Of a stretch of 64,000 nt of DNA, positions 27,501 through 36,500 are shown piece after piece. The DNA is taken from NCBI GenBank assembly GCA_035460165.1, contig DATHWW010000008.1, positions 71,281-135,280 of the forward strand, read 5' to 3'. How positions within the stretch are numbered: position 1 is the first letter of the stretch; the number at the start of each line of letters is the position of its first letter. A model generated the notes under the pieces. The model did not search any database. It was not told the origin of the DNA and saw nothing but the letters and a program-made list of their open reading frames with translations. The stretch comes from MM2 sp035460165. Its GTDB lineage: Bacteria; Pseudomonadota; Gammaproteobacteria; Burkholderiales; Methylophilaceae. The position numbers were made by a program, and so were the translations under genes.

Positions 27501-30500
27501 CAGCGTCATGAACCTCAACGCGCTGCAACTCGGCACGGATGGTACCGATACTCTCACTGGCACCGCTATCAACGATGTCCTCGCCGGCGGCGCCGGCGCG
27601 GATACCCTGAACGGTGCAGCGGGCGATGACTGGCTGGACGGCGGCACTGGGGCTGACATCATGGCCGGTGGAGATGGCAATGATATTTACGTGGTCGACA
27701 ACGCCGGGGATATCGTTGTCGAAGCTGATAACGGCGGCATCGACACCGTCCATGCGCGTACATCCGCCACCCTGGCCGCCAATGTCGAAAACCTGCGTCT
27801 TGTAGGCACGGCGGGCATCAACGGCTTCGGCAATGACCTGGATAATGTCCTGATCGGCAACGATGCTGGCAATGCGCTGTACGGCATGGCGGGCGACGAC
27901 GTGCTCATCGGAAACGGCGGCAACGATCTGCTGGACGGCGGCGCTGGCGTGGACGTGATGGCAGGCGGTACGGGCGACGACAGCTACGTGGTGGATACCT
28001 TGGCCGATACCGTTACCGAATTGGCCGGGCAGGGGGCGGACACCATCTATACCGGACTGACCTACACCTTGGGCGCTCATCTGGAAAACCTGACCCTGAT
28101 TGGCGCGGATGCGGTGGATGGCACAGGTAATGAGCTCAGCAACGTCATCCTCGGCAACGGCGCGGCGAATACCCTTAGCGGCCTGACTGGGGATGACACC
28201 CTCAACGGCGGAGAGGGTGGGGACACGATGTTGGGCGGCGCGGGCAACGACACCTATGTGGTCGAGAATGCCGGCGATGCGGTGATCGAGAATGCGGCCG
28301 AAGGCAGCGACCTCGTTCAGTCCTCGATCAGCTATACGCTAGCCGCTAATGTCGAAAACATCACCTTGACCGGCACGGACACTATCGACGGTACCGGCAA
28401 CGCGCTGGATAACACGATTAGCGGCAATGGCGGCGCTAATGTGCTCACCGGGCTGGAAGGCCACGACTGGCTGGATGGCGGGGCGGGAGCGGATACGCTT
28501 GTCGGCGGCACGGGTGACGATACTTATGTAGTGGATCAGGCGGGGGATGTCGTGGCCGAGGTGACGAGCGAAGGCACGGATACCGTTCATTCCGCCATTA
28601 CTTATGCCTTGGGCGCCAATGTCGAGAACCTGGCGCTGATCGGCGGCTCCTCCATCAATGGCGCCGGAAACGAGTTGGATAACATCATCACCGGCAACGG
28701 CGGCCATAACGTACTGGACGGTGGCTTGGGGGCAGATAGCATGGCCGGGGGCACCGGCAACGACACCTATCTGCTGGACAACACCGGCGACACCGTGACG
28801 GAAAGCGTCAATGCCGGTAGCGATACCGTGATTGCGCCTTTCGACTACACGCTGGGGGCGAGTGTCGAGCACTTGGTGCTCACCGGTCCGGCGATTAGCG
28901 GTACCGGCAATGCGCTGGACAACACCATCATCGGCACTGCCGCGGACAACACCCTGACCGGGCTGGAAGGCAAGGATACGCTGGACGGTGGTGCCGGGAC
29001 TGATACCTTGATCGGTGGCGCGGGCGACGACATTTACATAGTGGACAGCCTTGCGGACACCACGGTGGAGCAGGCCGGGGAAGGCGTGGACACGGTGCAG
29101 GCTAACCTGACTTGGACGCTGGCCAACAACGTCGACAACCTCACGCTCACCGGCCTTGATGCCATAGACGGCACGGGCAACGCGCTCGACAACGTCATGC
29201 TCGGCAATAGCGCAGCGAACACCCTGACCGGTTTGGAAGGGAACGATATCCTTAACGGCGGAACAGGTGCGGATACCATGTTGGGTGGATCCGGCAACGA
29301 CACCTACGTGGTGGATGATAGCGGCGACCTGGTGATCGAAAACGCTGCCGAAGGCAACGATACCGTCAAATCCGGCATCGCTTATACGCTCACAGATAAT
29401 GTCGAGAACCTGACGCTGACCGGCACCGCGAGTATCGACGGCACCGCCAATGCGCTGAACAACATCATCTTAGGCAATAACGGTAGCAACGTATTGTCCG
29501 GTCTGGAAGGGAACGACACACTGAACGGCGGCGCAGGCGCGGATACTCTGGTCGGCGGCATCGGCGACGATATTTACGTGGTCGATAATGCTGCCGACGA
29601 GGTGGTCGAGAGCGCGGGCGAAGGCACGGATACCATGCAGGCCAGCGTCAGTCACGCCCTTGCGGATAATGTTGAGCATTTGGCACTGACCGGCACGGGC
29701 AGCATCAACGGTACCGGCAATGCGCTGGACAATACCCTGACCGGTAATAGCGGCGCTAATGTGCTGGATGGTGGCGCTGGTGCGGATACCATGGTGGGCG
29801 GCGGCGGTAACGATACCTATGTGGTGGACAATGCCGGCGATCTCGTCGCCGAGAGCGCGAACGCAGGCACGGATACCGTGCTATCCAGCATCAGCTATAC
29901 ATTGACGGCCAATACCGAAAACCTGACGCTGATTGGCAATGACAACCTTGACGCTACCGGCAACGAACTCACCAATACGATCAACGGCAACGCCGGAAAC
30001 AACATTCTGTCGGGGATGGGCGGCAACGATAGTCTTGCCGGCAATGACGGCAACGATCTGCTGGATGGCGGCAGCGGCGCCGACGCGTTGGCAGGCGGCG
30101 CGGGCGACGATACCTACATCGTGGATAACACCGGCGATGTAGTGACGGAGTCTGTCGGTGCGGGGACTGATACGGTCCATGCCGGTGTCGGCTATACCCT
30201 GACGAGCAATGTGGAGAACCTTATCCTGACCGGAGCGGGCGATCTCGATGGCACGGGCAATACGCTGGATAACGTGCTGACCGGCAATGGCGGCAATAAT
30301 CTTCTGGACGGCGCTGCGGGTGCCGACATGCTGGCAGGCGGCGCGGGCAATGACACGTATGTCATTGATGATACTGGCGACGTGGTGGTCGAGGCCGCCG
30401 ATGAGGGCGTCGACACAGTGCAGTCCGGCATAAGCTATATCCTTGCGGACAATATCGAGAACCTCACCCTCACCGAGCCGCCGGCAGGCTCGGAAGCAAC

Positions 30501-33500
30501 GGCCGACCTGAACGCTGCCGGCAACACCCTGGACAATACGCTGGTCGGCAACAGCGGCAATAACACGCTGGACGGCGGGGCTGGGAATGATGCACTGACC
30601 GGCGGCGCGGGCGACGACACCTACATCGTGGATAACATCGCGGATACGGTGATGGAAAATGCCGATGAAGGTACGGATACCGTGTTTGCCTCGGCCAGTC
30701 ATGCACTCTCGGATAATGTCGAGGACTTGATCCTGACGGGCAGCGGAGACATTTCCGGTACCGGCAACGCGCTGGATAACACGATCATTGCCAATGACGG
30801 CATTAACATTCTCGCCGGCGGTGCAGGGAACGATGTCTTCCAAGTGAATGACACGGTAGACGTGGTGATCGAGAATGCCAACGAGGGCAGCGATACGGTG
30901 CAGTCGTCCGTAACCTATGCGCTCTCCGACAATATCGAGAACCTGATCCTCACCGGCGTGGCGAATATCGACGGTACCGGTAGCGCGCAGAATAACAGCC
31001 TGATCGGTAACGGTGGCGACAACACGCTGGATGGCGGCTTAGGCGCCGACCAGATGGTGGGCGGTGTGGGCAACGATACCTATGTCGTCGACAATGCCGG
31101 CGACGTGGTGACGGAGAACGCTAGTGCAGGGGCGGATACGGTAGTTTCTTCGGTCAGCTACACCCTCTCCGCCAATGTCGAAAACATGATCCTGACCGGC
31201 GAGGCGGACATTGACGCTATCGGCAACGAACTTGACAACACGCTGATCGGCAATAGCGGCAACAATAGGCTCTATGGCTTAGGCGGCAACGACAGTTTGT
31301 CCGGGCAACAGGGCAACGATTTGCTGGATGGCGGCAGTGGCGTCGATGCAATGGCGGGCAATGGCGGTGACGATACCTATGTCGTCGATAATGCCGGCGA
31401 TGCCGTCGTCGAGTTGGACGGTGAAGGCAACGACGCCGTCCAGTCCAGTATCACCTACGCCTTGGGCGACGACATCGAAAACCTGACCCTAACCGGCAGC
31501 GCCAGCATCAACGGCACGGGTAACGCACTGAGCAATGTGATCACCGGCAACAGCGGCAACAACACGCTGGATGGCGGCGCGGGCGTGGATACGCTGACGG
31601 GCGGCGCCGGCAACGACACGTATATTGTGGATGACACGGCGGATGCGGTGGCCGAAGGCTTGAACGCCGGAACCGATAACGTTTTATCCAGTGCCACCTA
31701 CACGCTCTCTACCAACGTCGAGAACCTGACGTTGACCGGTAGCGATGATCTCGACGGCACCGGTAACGCGCTGGCCAACATCATCACAGCCAACAGCGGC
31801 CATAACATACTGGCTGGCGGTGCGGGCAACGATACCTATGTCGTGGATGCTACCGACGATGTGGTGGTGGAAAACGTCAACGAGGGTACCGATCTTGTGC
31901 AGTCTTCGGCCACGTACACGCTTTCCACCAACGTTGAAAACCTGACGCTGACCGGCACGGCGCATATCGACGGCACCGGCAATACGCTCAACAACGCGAT
32001 CACCGGCAACAGCGGCAACAATGTGATCGATGGCGGTGCGGGTGCCGATGCAATGGCGGGCGGCGCGGGTAACGATACCTACATTGTCGACAACGCGAGC
32101 GATGCTGTGACGGAAGCAGCCAATGCCGGTACCGATCTGGTCTATTCCTCGGTCAGCCACACGCTGGTGACCAACGTGGAAAACCTGACGCTGACCGGCA
32201 CGGCCGACATCAACGGCACCGGCAACACCCTCAACAACATCCTGCTGGGCAATACCGGCAACAACGTGCTCAACGGCGCGACCGGCGCGGACACGATGGC
32301 CGGCGGGCTGGGCAACGATACCTATGTGGTAGACAACGCCGGCGACTTGGTGACCGAGAATGCCGATGAGGGCACGGACACCGTGCAATCCTCAATCGGC
32401 TACACATTGACGGCCAACGTCGAGAATCTGACGCTGACCGGTTCCGCCAACATCAATGGCACCGGCAACTCGCTCGACAATGTCATCGTCGGCAATACCG
32501 GCAGCAACGTTCTGTCCGGCATGGCCGGCAACGATACGCTGACCGGCGGAAACGGCAACGACACCCTCGACGGCGGCACCGGTGCCGACGTCATGGCCGG
32601 CAATGTCGGTAACGACACCTATGTGGTCGACGACGCGGGCGATCTGGTAACGGAAGCTCTCAATCAAGGCACCGATCTTGTCCAATCGAGCATTACCTAC
32701 ACCCTTACCGATAACGTCGAGAACCTGACGCTGACCGGCACGGCCAATATCGACGGTACCGGCAACGCGCTCAACAACGTGATTACCGGCAACACTGGCA
32801 GCAACGTGATCGACGCCGGTGCAGGCGACGATACGGTCAATGCCGGCGCCGGGGACGATACACTGTTCGGCGGTATCGGCAACGACACGCTGGATGGCGG
32901 CTTGGGCGCTGACGCGATGACGGGCAATGCCGGCAACGACACCTACGTGGTGGACAATGTCGGCGACCTGGTCGTCGAGGCGGCAGCGGAAGGCACCGAC
33001 TTGGTTCAGTCCGGCATCACCTACATGTTGACCGACAACGTCGAGAATCTGACGCTGACCGGCTCCGCCAACATCACCGGTACCGGCAACTTGCTGGATA
33101 ACGTGATTCTCGGCAACTCCGGCAGCAATACCCTGGTGGGTCTGGAAGGCAACGATACCCTGAATGGCAGCGGCGGTGCCGACACCATGCTAGGCGGGGT
33201 CGGGAACGATACCTATATCGTGGAAAATACCGGCGACATTGTCACCGAGCTTGCCGACGAGGGTACTGACACGGTGCAGTCCTCGATCAGCTATACGCTG
33301 ACCGCGGATGTCGAGAACCTGACGTTGACCGGTTCCGCCAACATCAACGGTACCGGCAATGTTCTCGATAATGTCATTGTCGGCAACACCGGCAACAACG
33401 TGCTGTCCGGTCTGGCCGGCAACGACACGCTGACCGGCAATAACGGTAATGACACGCTGGATGGTGGCACGGGTATCGATGCCATGGCTGGTGGTGCGGG

Positions 33501-36500
33501 CAACGACACCTATGTGGTGGACGATGCCGGTGACACTGTCACCGAGGCACTGACCGCGGGCACCGATCTGGTTCAGTCCTCGATCACCTACACGCTGACC
33601 GCCAACGTCGAGAACCTGACACTGACCGGCACGGAAAACCTCGACGGCACCGGCAACACGCTCAACAATGTGATCACCGGCAATGCTGGCAACAACACCT
33701 TGGACGGCGGTGCAGGCGCGGACAACATCAATGCCGGTGCGGGCGACGACCTCGTGATCGGCGGCGATGGCAATGACGCACTGTTCGGCGAAGCCGGTAG
33801 CGACACGATAAGCGGCGATATCGGCAACGACACGCTGAACGGCGGCCTGGACGCGGACAGCATGGCGGGTGGCGTGGGCGATGACATCTACGTGGTGGAC
33901 AACGTCGGCGATCTGGTCACCGAGAATGCCGGTGAAGGCACGGATCTGGTTCAGTCCAGCATTACCTACACGTTGACCGATAATGTCGAGAACCTGACCT
34001 TGACCGGCACCGCCAGCATCAACGGCACCGGCAATGCGCTCAACAACGTCATTACCGGCAACACCGGGGCCAATGTGCTGTCCGGCCTGGAGGGTAACGA
34101 CACGCTCAACGGCAATGTCGGCAACGATACCCTGCTCGGCGGCGACGGCAACGATGTGCTGAACGGCGAGGCCGGCACTGACCTGCTGCAAGGCGAAGCG
34201 GGCGACGACACGCTTAATGGCGGCACAGATGCCGACACCCTGCAGGGTGGTATCGGGAACGATATCTATGTGGTGGACAACGTCGGCGACGTGGTGACGG
34301 AAAACGTCGACGAAGGCACGGACACCGTGCAGTCCTCGATCGGCTACATGCTGACCGCCAACGTCGAGAACCTGACCCTGACCGGCACCGCCAACATCAA
34401 CGGCACCGGCAATGAGCTCAACAACGTAATCGTCGGCAACACCGGCAACAACGTGCTGTCCGGCCTGGCCGGCAACGACACGCTGACCGGCAGCGGCGGC
34501 AACGACACCCTGGACGGCGGCAGCGGCGCGGATGCGATGGCGGGCAATGCCGGCAACGACATTTACGTAGTGGATGATGCCGGCGACGTGGTGAGCGAGA
34601 ACGCGAACGAGGGCACGGACAGCGTCCAGTCGAGCATTACTTACACCCTGACGGCGAATGTCGAGAATCTCACGCTCACCGGCTCTTCGGCCATCAACGG
34701 TACCGGCAACACGCTGGTCAACGTCATCACCGGCAACAGCGGCAACAACGTGCTGGACGGCGGTGTTGGGGTTGACACTCTGGTGGGCGGCGCGGGTAAC
34801 GACACCTACATGGTCGACAACAGCGGCGACGTCATCACCGAACTGGCTGGTGGCGGCAATGACACGGTGCTCTCCTCCGCGAGCTACACGCTTTCCACGA
34901 ATCTGGAATCCCTGACGTTGACCGGCAGCGGCAACATCAACGGCACGGGGAATGCCGGCGACAACGTTCTCCTCGGCAATAGCGGCGTCAACGTCCTTTC
35001 CGGCGCTGCCGGCAACGACCTGCTCGATGGCGGACTGGGGGCGGATACCTTGCAAGGCGGTACCGGCGGCGACACTTATATCGTCGACAACAGCGGCGAT
35101 GTCGTGACGGAAGCAGCCAGTGCCGGCAACGATACCGTGCAGGCCAGCGTGAGCTACACCTTGACCGCCAACGTGGAGAACCTGGAGCTGACCGGCACCG
35201 GTGATTTGAACGGTAGCGGCAATGCGCTGGACAACAGCCTGATCGGTACGACCGGCAATAACGTGCTGGACGGCGGCGCAGGCGCGGATACGCTGCAAGG
35301 CGGCGCTGGCAACGATACTTATGTCGTAGACAATGCCGGCGATGCGGTGGTCGAGCAGGCGGGCGAAGGCGTCGATACCGTGCAGGCATCGGTCAGCCAT
35401 GCGTTGGCGGCCAACGCCGAGAATCTGGTGCTGACCGGCTCCGGCAATATAGACGGTAGCGGCAACGCGCTTGACAACACGCTGACCGGTAACAGCGGCA
35501 ACAACCAGTTGGACGGTGGGACCGGTGCCGACGTGATGGCGGGTGGCATGGGCGACGATACTTACGTCGTCGACGACGCCAATGACACGGTTTCCGAAGC
35601 GGTGGGTGCGGGCACCGACACGGTGCTGGCCGGCATGGATCACACCTTGGCAGAAAATGTCGAGAACCTGACCTTGACGGGTAACGGCAGCATCGACGTT
35701 ACTGGCAATACTCTAGCCAACGTGCTGACCGGTAACGGCGGCGACAATGCCTTGTTAGGGATGAACGGCAACGACATGCTGGCCGGCCATGCCGGCAACG
35801 ACCTGCTTGACGGCGGAACCGGCGCGGACACCATGGCAGGCGGTATCGGCGACGATACCTACGTAGTCGATAACAGTGCCGATGCCATCGCTGAAAATAC
35901 CGACGAAGGTATCGACACCGTCAATGCAACAGTGAGCCACACCTTGGGCGACAACATCGAGAATCTGGTGCTGACCGGAGACGCCAACACCAACGGTACC
36001 GGCAATGCGGTCGGCAACTCCCTTGCCGGGAATGCCGGCAACAACGTGCTTGATGGGGGTGCCGGCAACGACACGCTGGCGGGCGGTGCCGGAATCGACA
36101 CCCTCATGGGCGGCATCGGCGACGACCGTTACGTGTTCCGCCTGGGCGATGGTTCCGACTGGATTGAGGATGCGCAAGGCAGCGATACCCTGTACATCGG
36201 CAGCGGCCTGGTCGAGTCCAGCCTGGAAGCCGAGCGGGTCGGCGACGACATGCTGATCCACGTCATCGGCACCACCGACTTTGTCCGGCTGTACGACTGG
36301 TTCACCCAGACGGAAGGCGTCAACACGGTCGAATTCGACGACGGCACTACCTTGGATCGCCAGGGCATCGAGATGCTGATGAATCGGCCCCCAGTCGCTG
36401 CGGCGGACGAAATCACCGTGTACGAGGACGGCGGCGCCTTGCAATTCCCGGCAGTCAATCTGCTTGCCAACGATACTGATCCTAACGTGGGCGACGTGCT

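Noticed and set aside
27760..36005. CRISPR-like periodic repeats
   Set aside because: The repeats are about 275 bp, lie in one open reading frame and code for RTX units; there are no short direct repeats with unique spacers anywhere in the window.
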